Origin: Prochlorococcus sp. AG-388-A04
Lineage (GTDB): Bacteria; Cyanobacteriota; Cyanobacteriia; PCC-6307; Cyanobiaceae
Reading direction: 5' to 3'
Length of the DNA stretch: 40,979 nt
Assembly: GCA_003279935.1 (NCBI GenBank)
Contig: QCGL01000014.1
Coordinates: 1 to 40,979 of the forward strand
This document shows, one piece after another, positions 1 through 9,013 of this stretch. Both the position numbers and the translations under genes were made by a program. How positions within the stretch are numbered: the stretch's first letter is position 1; the number at the start of each line of letters is the position of its first letter. The notes under the pieces are model-generated. The model was not told the origin of the DNA, ran no database searches, and saw nothing but the letters and a program-made list of their open reading frames with translations.

Positions 1-1857
1 GGTGTTCTAGATTTAGATATTGAGTCTGATACTCAGTACCAACAAGATAATATATTTTATTCAGAGGGAAATGTGATTGTGTTCTTCGATAATGCAAAAT
101 TAAAAGCTGATAAATTAAGTTTTGATAGAGAAAAAAGTTTACTAACGATAATTGGAAATATCTCTTTTTTTAAAGGATCACAATACTTTCAAGCAGAAAA
201 ATTGATTTACAATTTTAATCAAGAAAAAGGATTTATTGAAGATATTTATGGTGTTTTGGATTTAAACAAAATTAATAAAGACTTAAATATAAAAGTAGAT
301 AACTTTGAAAATAAAAATACAGATTACGAAAAATTTGATGTAACAGATTTCGAATACATTAATAGTTCTAAGATTGGATTGGTGAACGACTTTGAATCAG
401 ACAAAAGATTTAATATTACTGATGTAACTCTTGAAGTCCCGACAATTACTAAATGGCGTTTTAAAGCTGAAAGGATAGATATTGACTCTACTGAATTTAA
501 ATCAGAGAAAGTTATATTTACTAATGATCCTTATAATAGGCCACAGTTTTTCTTCATAAGCAATAAATTTAGAGGGTTTATAAAAGACGATAAGTTAAAA
601 CTTATAAGTAGAAATAGTTGGATAAATTTAGATGATAAGTTTAAGTTTCCAATAGGAAGAAGAAGTATTACTGACAGAGATCCTTTATCTAAATGGACAT
701 TTGGCTCGAATCATAAAGATAAAGACGGGTTTTATGTGTCAAGATCTTTTGATCCAATAATTTTTAATAATGACTATAACTTAATTTTTCGTCCATATTT
801 GCTTTTACAAAGGGGTATAAATGATTCAACGAATGCGTTTACATCTGAGGGAGCATCTTTGCTTGATAGTAAGGTGAGGAATGAGATTAAAAGTTCTGAT
901 TTATTTGGATTAGATACAGATTTAAATGGCAAGTTGAATTCTTGGGATTTTAAATTGAATACTAGTTTAAATTCTTTAAATTTAAAAAGATTGTCAGAAT
1001 CGTTTAGATCAAAAATTACATTTTCAAAGAAAATTAATTTAAAAAAAATAGATAATTTGAATACATCTTCAAGCCTGTTTAAGAATGATCTAGACATTCA
1101 GATATCAAGTGCTTTCAGAGAAGAAGTTTTTAGGGGCTATGATGGAGATTCAGAAGTATATTTTGGGAACAATATCAGCTTATCTAATAGAAGACAATGG
1201 TCGAAAAATAATGTTTATACAAATTTGGCTTTGATTACAGATTTTGGAAAATACAAGGCCAAAGCTAAAAATAAAAACGAATTTAAAAATCACTTTAGAA
1301 ATATTTATTCTCTCAATCTTTCTAATGAATTTCCAATAATCACATGGTACGAAGATGGGAAGATAAATAAGGATTACAAATATACGCCAAAAGTTATTAA
1401 GCAAGGTATTGATTGGGTTACAGATTTAAGGACTGGAATATTTTTTTATGATGATGGAAGTAGTCAACGTGCATTAACTCTCTCAACTGGACCTGATATC
1501 ACAATTGGAGGGTTTAAAAAAAATTGGTTCAATTATACAAATGTAAAAATTAAAGGAAATTTAATACTTAAAGGAGGTGAAAGTCCCTTTACATTTGATG
1601 ATATAAATGACACTAGAAGAATGAAATTTAGAATTGAACAGCAAATTTATGGACCTTTAGTTATAAATTATGATGCATATTTGAATCTTGATTCTGATAA
1701 TACGAAATATGGTGAACTTGAAAGAGAAATATTTGGATTGGATATTAAGAGAAGATCTTATTCAGTAGGAGCGTATTACAAACCATCTGATGAAGAAGTT
1801 GGAGTTAAGTTTGAGTTATCTAATTTTGGTTATGATGGTAAACCAGATAAATTTTAG
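1..1857 (+). CDS. DUF3769 / LptD(OstA)-like outer-membrane protein, 5' truncated
   Basis: The frame is open from base 1, so the gene starts upstream of the window; 618 codons are visible. The first visible residues (Q-x-D-N-I-F-Y-S-E-G-N-V) and the following short beta-rich repeats (ALKADKLSFD-type, then GNISFFKGSQYFQAEKL) look like the OstA/LptA-like repeat that precedes the barrel in LptD-type proteins. The rest is rich in alternating polar/aromatic strands (for example around residues 210-260 and the last 120 residues), as expected for a beta-barrel. Cyanobacterial proteins of this type are usually named DUF3769. Likely role: outer-membrane LPS or polysaccharide assembly. A GTG at 73 is an internal codon and not the true start. 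It converges on the GDP-fucose gene with a 9-base gap. Family call from sequence pattern; function inferred. Confidence 0.7.
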   Translation, partial: GVLDLDIESDTQYQQDNIFYSEGNVIVFFDNAKLKADKLSFDREKSLLTIIGNISFFKGSQYFQAEKLIYNFNQEKGFIEDIYGVLDLNKINKDLNIKVDNFENKNTDYEKFDVTDFEYINSSKIGLVNDFESDKRFNITDVTLEVPTITKWRFKAERIDIDSTEFKSEKVIFTNDPYNRPQFFFISNKFRGFIKDDKLKLISRNSWINLDDKFKFPIGRRSITDRDPLSKWTFGSNHKDKDGFYVSRSFDPIIFNNDYNLIFRPYLLLQRGINDSTNAFTSEGASLLDSKVRNEIKSSDLFGLDTDLNGKLNSWDFKLNTSLNSLNLKRLSESFRSKITFSKKINLKKIDNLNTSSSLFKNDLDIQISSAFREEVFRGYDGDSEVYFGNNISLSNRRQWSKNNVYTNLALITDFGKYKAKAKNKNEFKNHFRNIYSLNLSNEFPIITWYEDGKINKDYKYTPKVIKQGIDWVTDLRTGIFFYDDGSSQRALTLSTGPDITIGGFKKNWFNYTNVKIKGNLILKGGESPFTFDDINDTRRMKFRIEQQIYGPLVINYDAYLNLDSDNTKYGELEREIFGLDIKRRSYSVGAYYKPSDEEVGVKFELSNFGYDGKPDKF

Positions 1858-1866
1858 TATTTTCAA

Positions 1867-2877
1867 TTAATTTCTAAGATTATTTTTTTTCAAATCTTCA
1901 TTATATGCCTTTAAGGTAAGTTTTATTCCCTCCTCTAATTCTGTTTTAGCTTTCCAACCTAATTTATCTAATATTGAAGTATCAAGTTTTTTTCTTGGGG
2001 TCCCATTTGGCATTTCTTGATCCCATATTATTGAACCTTTAAAACCTACTAATTTTGATATCAAAGTTGCTAAGTCTTTAATAGATATTTCTTTATTACT
2101 TCCAACATTTATAGAAAACAAGCGATCACCATTTGCGTCTTTTAGAAAATTTCTTGGATTTGTAATCAGATTTTCTAAAGTAAAAATACAAGCTTCAGCT
2201 AGATCTTCTACGTAAAGGAACTCTCTCAGAGGACTACCATCGCCCCAGCAGGTTACATTTTTCATATCTTTTTCTTTTGCTTCAGAAAACTTATTTATGA
2301 AAGAAGGTAAAACATGGCTATTTAATTTGTGATAATTGTCACCAGGACCATATAAATTAGTTGGCATTAAACAAATTGCATTTAATCCTTTTTGTATCGC
2401 TAACGCTTCACAAAGCTTTATCCCTGCTATTTTTGCAATAGCATAATATTCATTTGTTTTTTCTAGATGGCCAGATAATAATTCTTTTTCAGAGATAGGT
2501 TGATTAGCAAATTTTGGATAAATGCAGCTACTGCCAAGAAAAAGAAATTTATCCACTTTAAAGTCATTTGATATCTCTATCAAATTAGTCTGTATTTTAA
2601 GATTTTCGAGAATAAAATCTGCAGGATTATTTTTATTAGCAAAAATTCCACCAACCTTAGCAGCCGCAAGTATCACAATATCAGGATTAAACTTTTTAAA
2701 CCAATTATTAACTTCTTCAAAGTTCAAAAGATTTAATTCTTTTCTAGTAGGTGTTAATATTTCATTGGTTTTTGAAAATTTGTTTTCAGGTTTAGAATAT
2801 GCTTTTTTTATAGCATTCCCAACCATACCTGAGGCGCCAGCTATCATTATTTTTTTTGATATGTTTGAAGTCATCAT
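1867..2877 (-). CDS. fcl: GDP-L-fucose synthase
   Basis: Extended short-chain dehydrogenase of 336 aa, the usual length for GDP-4-keto-6-deoxymannose 3,5-epimerase/4-reductase. The NADP-binding GxxGxxG lies at residues 14-20 (GASGMVG). The catalytic Tyr145-Ala-Ile-Ala-Lys149 and the upstream Ser-Ser-Cys-Ile-Tyr (116-120) are intact. It converts the Gmd product to GDP-L-fucose in the cytosol. It is the last gene of a minus-strand GDP-sugar set (gmd, manC-type gene, fcl); 23 bases separate it from the manC-type gene. Two consecutive ATG codons are possible starts. GDP-L-fucose would feed surface-glycan fucosylation. Confident. Confidence 0.93.
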   Translation of the reverse strand: MMTSNISKKIMIAGASGMVGNAIKKAYSKPENKFSKTNEILTPTRKELNLLNFEEVNNWFKKFNPDIVILAAAKVGGIFANKNNPADFILENLKIQTNLIEISNDFKVDKFLFLGSSCIYPKFANQPISEKELLSGHLEKTNEYYAIAKIAGIKLCEALAIQKGLNAICLMPTNLYGPGDNYHKLNSHVLPSFINKFSEAKEKDMKNVTCWGDGSPLREFLYVEDLAEACIFTLENLITNPRNFLKDANGDRLFSINVGSNKEISIKDLATLISKLVGFKGSIIWDQEMPNGTPRKKLDTSILDKLGWKAKTELEEGIKLTLKAYNEDLKKNNLRN

Positions 2878-2900
2878 CCTTAAATTTTTTTTAATGAATT

Positions 2901-4355
2901 TTAATTCTTTTGGTTTTTAATTATCCTGCCATAAATATCTTCAAATCTTAGGATGTCATCTTCCCCAAGATATTCTCCATTTTGAACTTCAATTAAAGTT
3001 AATAAAAAATTATTTGGATTTGATAACCTGTGTTTACAATTCTTGGGAATATAAGTACTTTGATTCTTCTTTAGAATAGACACCTTACTATCTACTTCTA
3101 CTTCTGCAGAGCCACTAACTACAGTCCAATGTTCAGAACGTTTTTTATGTAATTGCGAGGATAAAGATGAATTAGCATTAACAACAATTTTTTTTACTTT
3201 CCAATTTTGATCTTCTATCAAGGTTATAAAGTGCCCCCAAGGTCTATAAATTTTTGAATGTTCTGTACTTTCCTTAAATTTCTTATTTTTAAGCTTGTTA
3301 ACAACTTTTTTTATTTCTTGTGAGGAATCTTTACTCAATACAAGAACCGCATCATTTGTCTCTATTACAATAATATCTTTGAGATTTATCCCAACAATTA
3401 GTCTGTTCTCACTTCTAAAAAAACAATCTTTGCTATTTTCAAGAAAAATATTTCCTTGAGAAGAATTTCCTGAATTATCCTTACTAGAATAATCCCATAA
3501 CTGATCCCAGCTCCCAATATCTTTCCATCCAACATCTAAAGGAATCACTGTCCCTAAATTTGTCTTTTCCATAACTGCATTATCAAATGAAATATTCTTG
3601 CAATTAGAAAAATTTTCAATGCCAATTCTTTCAAAATCTAAATCTAATGAACTATTAGCCATAGATTTTTTGCAGTTCTCTATTAGTTCTGGTTCAAAAC
3701 TCTTAATTTCTTTCAAAATATCTTTTGCTTTAAATATAAATATTCCACTATTCCAAAAAAAATTCTCATTGTTAATATACTCTTTCGCTTTGGATAGTTT
3801 TGGTTTCTCTATAAACCTTTTTATATCAAAACCTTTATTATTATTATTATTTTGCAAATTAACTGATTCAATATATCCATAACCTGTTTCTGGGTAACTT
3901 GGTTTGACCCCAAAAGTTACAATTCTTCCTCTGCTGGCGTAGTCATTTCCAATTTTTATAGCTTTAACAAGATTATTTCTTTTTTCTATAACATGATCAG
4001 ATGATAAAACTAATAGTACAGCATTAGCATTTTTTTCTAGCGCTTTAAATGCAGCAATAGTAATGGCTGGCGCAGTGCCTCTCCCAAATGGTTCTAATAA
4101 AATAGATTTAGGCTTAATATTTATTTCCCTCAATTGTTCTGCCGTTAAAAATCTATGCTTCTCGTTACAAACTAAAATAGGTCTGTCTACATTTTCTATA
4201 TCCAATAACCTTTCACAAGTGTTCTGAAGTAAAGATTTATTATTATTTTCCTGAAGATTAATAAATTGTTTTGGAAAGCTTTCTCTAGATAGTGGCCATA
4301 ATCTTTTACCTGATCCTCCACAAAGAATTACAGGTATTACATTATTTAGATTCAT
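2901..4355 (-). CDS. manC: Mannose-1-phosphate guanylyltransferase / mannose-6-phosphate isomerase (bifunctional)
   Basis: 484 aa, the length of bifunctional type II enzymes. The N-terminal nucleotidyltransferase carries GGSGKRLWP (residues 13-21) and a FIEKP motif near residue 180. The C-terminal cupin (about residues 370-480) begins at YRPWGHF and has the His-containing segment QLHKKRSEHW that supplies metal ligands in type II phosphomannose isomerases. It makes GDP-mannose from mannose-1-phosphate, and the cupin interconverts fructose-6-P and mannose-6-P. GDP-mannose is the substrate of the adjacent Gmd. Located between gmd and fcl on the same strand, so probably co-transcribed. No phosphomannomutase is seen in the window; it must come from elsewhere. 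Confidence 0.93.
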   Translation of the reverse strand: MNLNNVIPVILCGGSGKRLWPLSRESFPKQFINLQENNNKSLLQNTCERLLDIENVDRPILVCNEKHRFLTAEQLREINIKPKSILLEPFGRGTAPAITIAAFKALEKNANAVLLVLSSDHVIEKRNNLVKAIKIGNDYASRGRIVTFGVKPSYPETGYGYIESVNLQNNNNNKGFDIKRFIEKPKLSKAKEYINNENFFWNSGIFIFKAKDILKEIKSFEPELIENCKKSMANSSLDLDFERIGIENFSNCKNISFDNAVMEKTNLGTVIPLDVGWKDIGSWDQLWDYSSKDNSGNSSQGNIFLENSKDCFFRSENRLIVGINLKDIIVIETNDAVLVLSKDSSQEIKKVVNKLKNKKFKESTEHSKIYRPWGHFITLIEDQNWKVKKIVVNANSSLSSQLHKKRSEHWTVVSGSAEVEVDSKVSILKKNQSTYIPKNCKHRLSNPNNFLLTLIEVQNGEYLGEDDILRFEDIYGRIIKNQKN

Positions 4356-4397
4356 CTTTATACAATATTTTTTTCATATTAATATTATTTAATGTAT

Positions 4398-5495
4398 TTA
4401 ATCATTATTAATTTTATTAATTTTATAACCATGTTTGATAAGTATAGATTTTTTTGAAATAATCTCTTTATCGCTTTTAATCATTTCAGCAATTAATTGC
4501 TCTAGTGACTTGGAGGGTTTCCAACCTAACTTATGTTTAGCTTTTGATGAATCACCTAAAAGGGATTCAACTTCTGATGGTCGAAAATATTGTTTATCAA
4601 TTTTAATTACAATTGCATTAGTATCTTTTCTTCTCCCTACCTCGTTCAGTTTTTCTCCTTCCCAAGATATACCACCCCAGCCCAGTTCAGATGCACTTAG
4701 CTCTATAAATCTTCTTACACTTTCTTGTCTGCCAGTCGCTATTACATAATCTTCTGGGGTCTCTTTTTGTAGCATCTTCCACTGTAACTCCACATAATCT
4801 TCAGCATGACCCCAATCTCTTTTGGAATCAAGATTACCAACATATAAACAATCTTCTATTCCATATTCAATAGATGCTAGTCCCATAGTAATTTTTCGAG
4901 TAATAAATGTTTCCCCTCGCCTTGGACTCTCATGATTAAATAAAATTCCATTACATGCATACATACCGTAAGATTCTCTGTAATTTATAACTATCCAGTA
5001 AGCATATAATTTTGCGACTCCGTAAGGACTTTTAGGATAAAAAGGAGTTGATTCTTTTTGAGGAGTTTCTTGAACTAATCCATAGAGCTCTGATGTACTA
5101 GCTTGATATATTCTTGTATGATCCTTTAAATTTAATAATCTTACAGCTTCAAGAATTCTTAAAATTCCTAATGCATCACAATTAGCTGTATATTCTGGAG
5201 ACTCGAAACTTACTGCAACATGACTTTGGGCTCCTAAATTATAAATTTCATGTGGCTTTATTTCTCCAATGATTTTTATCAAATTTGTACTATCTGTCAA
5301 ATCTCCGTAATGTAAATAAAGACTTCTTTCAGCAATATGAGGATCTTCATAAAGATGATCAATTCTTTGTGTATTAAATGAACTAGACCTTCTTTTAATG
5401 CCATGAACTTCGTACCCTTTTTTTAAAAGAAATTCCGCAAGATAACTCCCGTCTTGTCCTGTTATTCCTGTAATTAGAGCTATCTTTCTTTTCAT
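4398..5495 (-). CDS. gmd: GDP-mannose 4,6-dehydratase
   Basis: Extended SDR, 365 aa from the ATG at 5495. The frame continues to a TTG at 5519, but the ATG start gives the family's usual N-terminus [20 protein letters not shown], so I prefer it. NADP-binding GxxGxxG is at residues 10-16, STSE at 133-136, and Tyr158-Gly-Val-Ala-Lys162 is the catalytic pair. The segment from the [14 protein letters not shown] stretch onward is diagnostic for Gmd. It converts GDP-D-mannose to GDP-4-keto-6-deoxymannose, the precursor of GDP-L-fucose made by the adjacent fcl product. First gene of the minus-strand GDP-sugar set. Its promoter should lie in the non-coding stretch up to the tRNA-Ala gene. Confidence 0.95.
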   Translation of the reverse strand: MKRKIALITGITGQDGSYLAEFLLKKGYEVHGIKRRSSSFNTQRIDHLYEDPHIAERSLYLHYGDLTDSTNLIKIIGEIKPHEIYNLGAQSHVAVSFESPEYTANCDALGILRILEAVRLLNLKDHTRIYQASTSELYGLVQETPQKESTPFYPKSPYGVAKLYAYWIVINYRESYGMYACNGILFNHESPRRGETFITRKITMGLASIEYGIEDCLYVGNLDSKRDWGHAEDYVELQWKMLQKETPEDYVIATGRQESVRRFIELSASELGWGGISWEGEKLNEVGRRKDTNAIVIKIDKQYFRPSEVESLLGDSSKAKHKLGWKPSKSLEQLIAEMIKSDKEIISKKSILIKHGYKINKINND

Positions 5496-5854
5496 AAAAA
5501 AAAATTTTTTGTCGATCAATGCTCTAAGAATTATACGCGTTAAATTAAAAAAAATTTTTAATAAATTAAAATTATCGATTTATGGATAAAATCTAGAAGA
5601 AATTTTTTAATTTATAGTTAATATCTTCTTTTACTTTTTCTACCTTCCACAGAACACTCATGACTAACTTGACTTTTTAAGTAGGTGTGGAATTTCTTTA
5701 GAACAGCTCCAGAAAGCATGCTACAACTTGTAAATCTCTAGGTGCATTTTAAGGTGCAGAATCCATTGATCACTCGCGATAAAGTACTATAGTAATTACG
5801 ATAGTTACTCAAGAAATCTTTAGATTGATTACTATGACTGACGTTTCGAGATTT
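5496..5854. other. Non-coding stretch between gmd and tRNA-Ala
   Basis: About 360 bases without an ORF longer than a few codons on either strand. The left part (to about 5640) is extremely A/T-rich and probably holds the gmd promoter. The right part (about 5641-5850) is clearly less A/T-rich than most intergenic sequence here and contains a close direct repeat of AGGTGCA (twice, separated by TTTTA, near 5740-5755). It could hold a small RNA, a remnant of an older insertion, or only the tRNA promoter region. No known RNA family was recognised. Confidence 0.5.
5766..5793 (+). promoter_or_regulatory. Candidate sigma-70-type promoter for tRNA-Ala
   Basis: A -35-like TTGATC (5766-5771) and a -10-like TATAGT (5788-5793) are separated by 16 bases. 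They would start transcription near 5800, about 55 bases before the mature tRNA 5' end. Seen by eye only; such A/T-rich motifs occur by chance in this genome. Confidence 0.35.
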
Positions 5855-5927
5855 GGGGCCATAGCTCAGCTGGTAGAGCACCTGCATGGCATGCAGGGGG
5901 TCAGGGGTTCAAATCCCCTTGGCTCCA
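5855..5927 (+). tRNA. tRNA-Ala (anticodon GGC)
   Basis: 73 bases. The acceptor stem GGGGCCA pairs with TGGCTCC (one G-T pair), followed by discriminator A; CCA is not encoded. The D-arm AGCTCAGCTGGTAGAGC, the anticodon arm CCTGC-ATGGCAT-GCAGG with GGC in the loop, and the T-arm with GGTTCAAATCC are all intact. Its 3' end faces the polysaccharide gene block to the right. Confidence 0.97.
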
Positions 5928-6169
5928 TAATTTAAAATCGATTTTTAATTAGAAAATCATTTAATTAAAAAAAGAAAAAATATAGAACATACTTTTACTA
6001 AATTAGATTAGTTTATGCGTTATTTAATAATTTTATATTTCAAAAAATAATATTTGAAAGTCACTTTTAAGAATTTTTCTTAATATGTAAAACTTTTTAA
6101 TTTCAATTATCAAGTTAATCTTTTATTAAATTTTAGTTAGATGCTATATTCAAAAAAATTGATAAGTTA

Positions 6170-6919
6170 ATGTCTAAAAGAGTTGGAATTGTTACTGGCT
6201 GTGGAAAAGGAATAGGTTTGGCAATTGTTAAGAATTTATTATCAAAAAATGAAGATAACTATATTATTGGAATTTCAAAGTCCATCAATTTAGAATTAAA
6301 AGATTTAGAAAAATTTTATGGAGAGAGGTTTTTATTTATTAAGTCAAAAATTGATGATACTGAAAAAATAAATAAAATAATTGATGGGATTAATCAAAAA
6401 TATGGGTTGATAAATTTTGTGATATGTAATGCCGGTATTAGGTCAAGGTTAAGTATATCGGAGAGTAGTTTGGATATTTATAGAAATGTTTTAGAGATAA
6501 ATACTATTTCTAATATCAATATCGCTAAAAAATTTATTTCAATAAGTTTAGAAAATAGGGTTGCGTCTAATATATTGTTTGTTTCTTCAATAGTAGGCTC
6601 TCGAGGATTTGATCAACTATCTACATATGCGGTATCAAAGTCAGCATTAGAGGGATTTATGAGATCAGCAGCTGTTGAATATGCAAAATATAAAATTCAA
6701 CTTAATTGCTTAGCTCCTGGTTTTATTGAATCATCTTATTCTGAAAGTTTTAAGCAAAATAAAAAGGATTTATATGATTGGACTATTCAACAAACTCCTA
6801 TGGGTAGATGGGGTAAATGCGAAGAGATAGCCGATGTTGCCTCTTTTATGATTTCTGAACAAAACTCTTACATGACAGGGACTACCATTTATAGTGACGG
6901 AGGTTGGACTGCAAAATAA
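6170..6919 (+). CDS. SDR-family oxidoreductase in a KdsB-like operon
   Basis: Classical short-chain dehydrogenase, 249 aa. Cofactor motif TGCGKGIG at residues 9-16, NAG at 87-89, catalytic Ser140 and Tyr153-Ala-Val-Ser-Lys157. The C-terminus (TGTTIYSDGGW) is typical of FabG-like SDRs. The substrate cannot be read from the sequence. It is the first gene of a three-gene operon: one base separates its stop from the KdsB-like ATG, and a cyclase gene follows. The context suggests it reduces or oxidises a carbohydrate intermediate that is then CMP-activated. A fatty-acid (FabG) role is unlikely in this setting. The 242-base leader to the tRNA-Ala is A/T-rich with nothing recognisable. Confidence 0.85.
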   Translation: MSKRVGIVTGCGKGIGLAIVKNLLSKNEDNYIIGISKSINLELKDLEKFYGERFLFIKSKIDDTEKINKIIDGINQKYGLINFVICNAGIRSRLSISESSLDIYRNVLEINTISNINIAKKFISISLENRVASNILFVSSIVGSRGFDQLSTYAVSKSALEGFMRSAAVEYAKYKIQLNCLAPGFIESSYSESFKQNKKDLYDWTIQQTPMGRWGKCEEIADVASFMISEQNSYMTGTTIYSDGGWTAK

Positions 6920-6920
6920 A

Positions 6921-7661
6921 ATGAAAAGAATAATAGGCTTAATACCTTCAAGATTAGGATCAAAAAGATTACCAGGCAAGGCTTTAGCAGATTTATCAGG
7001 CCTGCCAGTTGTTATTCATGTCGCAAAAAGAGCTTTGTTAAGTAAGCATCTTGAAGAGGTAATAGTTTGTACTGACAGTCAAGAGATTAAAGATAAATGT
7101 GTTCAATTTAATGTTAAATCAATACTTACAAATGGTGATTACAGAAACGGAACAGAGAGAATTGCATCAGTAGCAGATAAATATGAATTTGATTTTGCTA
7201 TTGATATTCAAGGTGATGAACCATTAGTAAATCCATATCACATAGATTTAGTCGCTGAAAATATTGCTAGGAATAAAAATAAAGCAGATATTATTATTCC
7301 TACTCTTGAAGTCCCTTATACATGTCCTGAGACAATAGTAAGGGTTCAATCAACAATAACTGGGAGAATTATGACATTATCAAGAGCAAATATTCCACAC
7401 AGATATGCTGTCCCAATTTCAACAATTCAAAAACATCTTTCAGTTATTGGATTTACTAAAAATGCTTTAAAAAAATATGCAAAGTTGGAACCTACTATAA
7501 ATGAACAATCTGAAGATATAGAACTCCTCAGGGCTTTAGAAAACGATATGAATCTATATGCTCTTCAAGTTGAGGGCAATTCGTTTTCTATAGATGTTCA
7601 AGATGATTTGTTAAAAGCAAGAGTAGCAATAAAATCAGATAAATTTTTCGGTAAATATTAA
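6921..7661 (+). CDS. 3-deoxy-D-manno-octulosonate cytidylyltransferase-like (CMP-KDO synthetase family)
   Basis: 246 aa from the ATG at 6921, the family's normal length. An upstream GTG at 6894 would overlap the SDR gene and is not needed. Nucleotide-binding motif IPSRLGSKRLPGK (residues 8-20), NGTER (76-80), IQGDEP (96-101) and SRANIP resemble KdsB. Near the C-terminus it has IDVQDDL where KdsB usually has VDTxEDL. The family transfers CMP to KDO or related ulosonic acids. No kdsA, kdsC or kdsD is visible here, and marine picocyanobacterial LPS has been reported to lack KDO, so the real sugar may be a different 3-deoxy-ulosonate. The stop is followed four bases later by the cyclase ATG: a tight operon. 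Confidence 0.85.
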   Translation: MKRIIGLIPSRLGSKRLPGKALADLSGLPVVIHVAKRALLSKHLEEVIVCTDSQEIKDKCVQFNVKSILTNGDYRNGTERIASVADKYEFDFAIDIQGDEPLVNPYHIDLVAENIARNKNKADIIIPTLEVPYTCPETIVRVQSTITGRIMTLSRANIPHRYAVPISTIQKHLSVIGFTKNALKKYAKLEPTINEQSEDIELLRALENDMNLYALQVEGNSFSIDVQDDLLKARVAIKSDKFFGKY

Positions 7662-7665
7662 TTTA

Positions 7666-8769
7666 ATGCATACGTTTGAGGCTATTATATCTCTTGATAA
7701 ATTCCCAATTATTATTGGGACAAATATTTTTGATAGCTTAATAGCTTTTCTAAAAAATTACACTAAAAATAATATTTTTATAATTTGTGATAACTACTTT
7801 AAAGTAAACACAAATAGTTACTCCGAGAGTCTGTTTTTTATCCATGAATATAACAATTTATTCATTGATGGAGGAATTGAAAGTAAAACTATTGAAACCT
7901 ATCAAGTTGTAATTAAAGAATTAGTTAAAAAGAATATTGCAAGAGATGGAATTATTGTCTCGATTGGAGGAGGAGTTATTGGAGATTTGAGTGCATTTGT
8001 TGCAAGTACCTATCAAAGAGGTATAGATCTTGTTCATGTCCCTACAACCACTACTGCAATGATTGATAGTTCTATTGGAGGTAAAACTGGTATAAATCAT
8101 TTGGAACAAGTTAATTTAATAGGTTCTTATCACAATCCCAAAGCTATATTTATGGATCTAAGATTATTATTATCACTTAATAATAGAGATTATTATTCAG
8201 GGATTTGCGAAGCAATAAAAATGTCTATCACATCTGATAAAGAAATGTTTTTAAAATTTCTAGATATTTATGAGTTAGTTGAACAAAGAAATTTAGATAC
8301 ACTCGAAGAAATTATTTATTGGTCAGTTTTAACTAAATTAAAACATGTTTCTAACGACTACAAAGAAAAGTCTCTGAGGCTTATCTTGAATTATGGGCAT
8401 ACATTTGGACAAGCTATAGAAACATATTATGGACTTTATCAAGAAAAATTAAAGCATGGTGAAGCCATTGCACTTGGGATATCAATAGCAGCAAAGATTT
8501 CAGATTTGTTATTTGAGAATGATGATTCTAAAAATTTGCTTTTAAAAACTCATGAAGTTATAAATAAATATAATTTGCCTGATAAATTCAATAAAATTAA
8601 TTCTCCTGACATACCTGATATAAATATTCTTATTAAAAATCTTTTTAATGATAAAAAAAGAATATCTCAAGGCAATAGATTTATTATCTGCGAATCAATT
8701 GGTAATACAAAGATAAAGATTTTAAACGATGAAAAGATATTAATTAAGGGATTCGAACATATCTACTAA
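7666..8769 (+). CDS. 3-dehydroquinate-synthase-like sugar phosphate cyclase
   Basis: 367 aa, AroB fold. NAD-binding GGGVIGD at 101-107 and DSSIGGKTGIN at 134-144. Probable metal ligands are Glu182, His245 and His264 (KHGEA), with Lys185 after the glutamate. The block R238-L-I-L-N-Y-G-H245-T-F-G-Q249 keeps the Arg, Leu-Asn and metal His of true dehydroquinate synthases, but Gln249 sits where they carry a second His (GHTFGH). AroB converts DAHP, itself a 3-deoxy-ulosonate phosphate. Being last in an operon with an SDR and a KdsB-like gene argues for a dedicated glycan-precursor role, not housekeeping shikimate synthesis. It could still be the cell's only aroB; the rest of the genome would tell. 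Confidence 0.8.
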   Translation: MHTFEAIISLDKFPIIIGTNIFDSLIAFLKNYTKNNIFIICDNYFKVNTNSYSESLFFIHEYNNLFIDGGIESKTIETYQVVIKELVKKNIARDGIIVSIGGGVIGDLSAFVASTYQRGIDLVHVPTTTTAMIDSSIGGKTGINHLEQVNLIGSYHNPKAIFMDLRLLLSLNNRDYYSGICEAIKMSITSDKEMFLKFLDIYELVEQRNLDTLEEIIYWSVLTKLKHVSNDYKEKSLRLILNYGHTFGQAIETYYGLYQEKLKHGEAIALGISIAAKISDLLFENDDSKNLLLKTHEVINKYNLPDKFNKINSPDIPDINILIKNLFNDKKRISQGNRFIICESIGNTKIKILNDEKILIKGFEHIY

Positions 8770-8833
8770 AAGATAAAAATAAAAAATCTAAAACTTTTTT
8801 ATGAAATAATCTATGAATAGGAAATTAAAAAAT

Positions 8834-8867
8834 ACTCCTTAAAAATTGTTCTTTTTTGGAGTTTTTT
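8834..8867 (+). terminator. Candidate intrinsic terminator after the SDR/KdsB-like/cyclase operon
   Basis: ACTCC (8834-8838) pairs with GGAGT (8858-8862). An inner A5/T5 extension and a run of T follow directly. It lies 64 bases past the cyclase stop. With A-runs on the left side it could also work for the minus strand. Confidence 0.55.
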
Positions 8868-9013
8868 AAAGATGGTTAAAATTTTATAAATTTCTAGGTT
8901 ATAAAATTGCTTAAAAAAAATTGATATGAAAATTATTCTTAATTAAAATCATAAATTAATTATTGGAAAATTTATTTTAAAATATAAATAAAAAATATTG
9001 AAATTTTGTTTAA

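Noticed and set aside
5928..6169. Terminator or small gene between tRNA-Ala and the SDR gene
   Set aside because: Only A/T-rich sequence with weak palindromes such as AAAATCGATTTT; no G/C-rich stem and no ORF of useful length.
6894..6920. GTG at 6894 as start of the KdsB-like gene
   Set aside because: It would overlap the SDR gene by 26 bases and add nine residues not needed by the family. ATG at 6921 gives the normal N-terminus.
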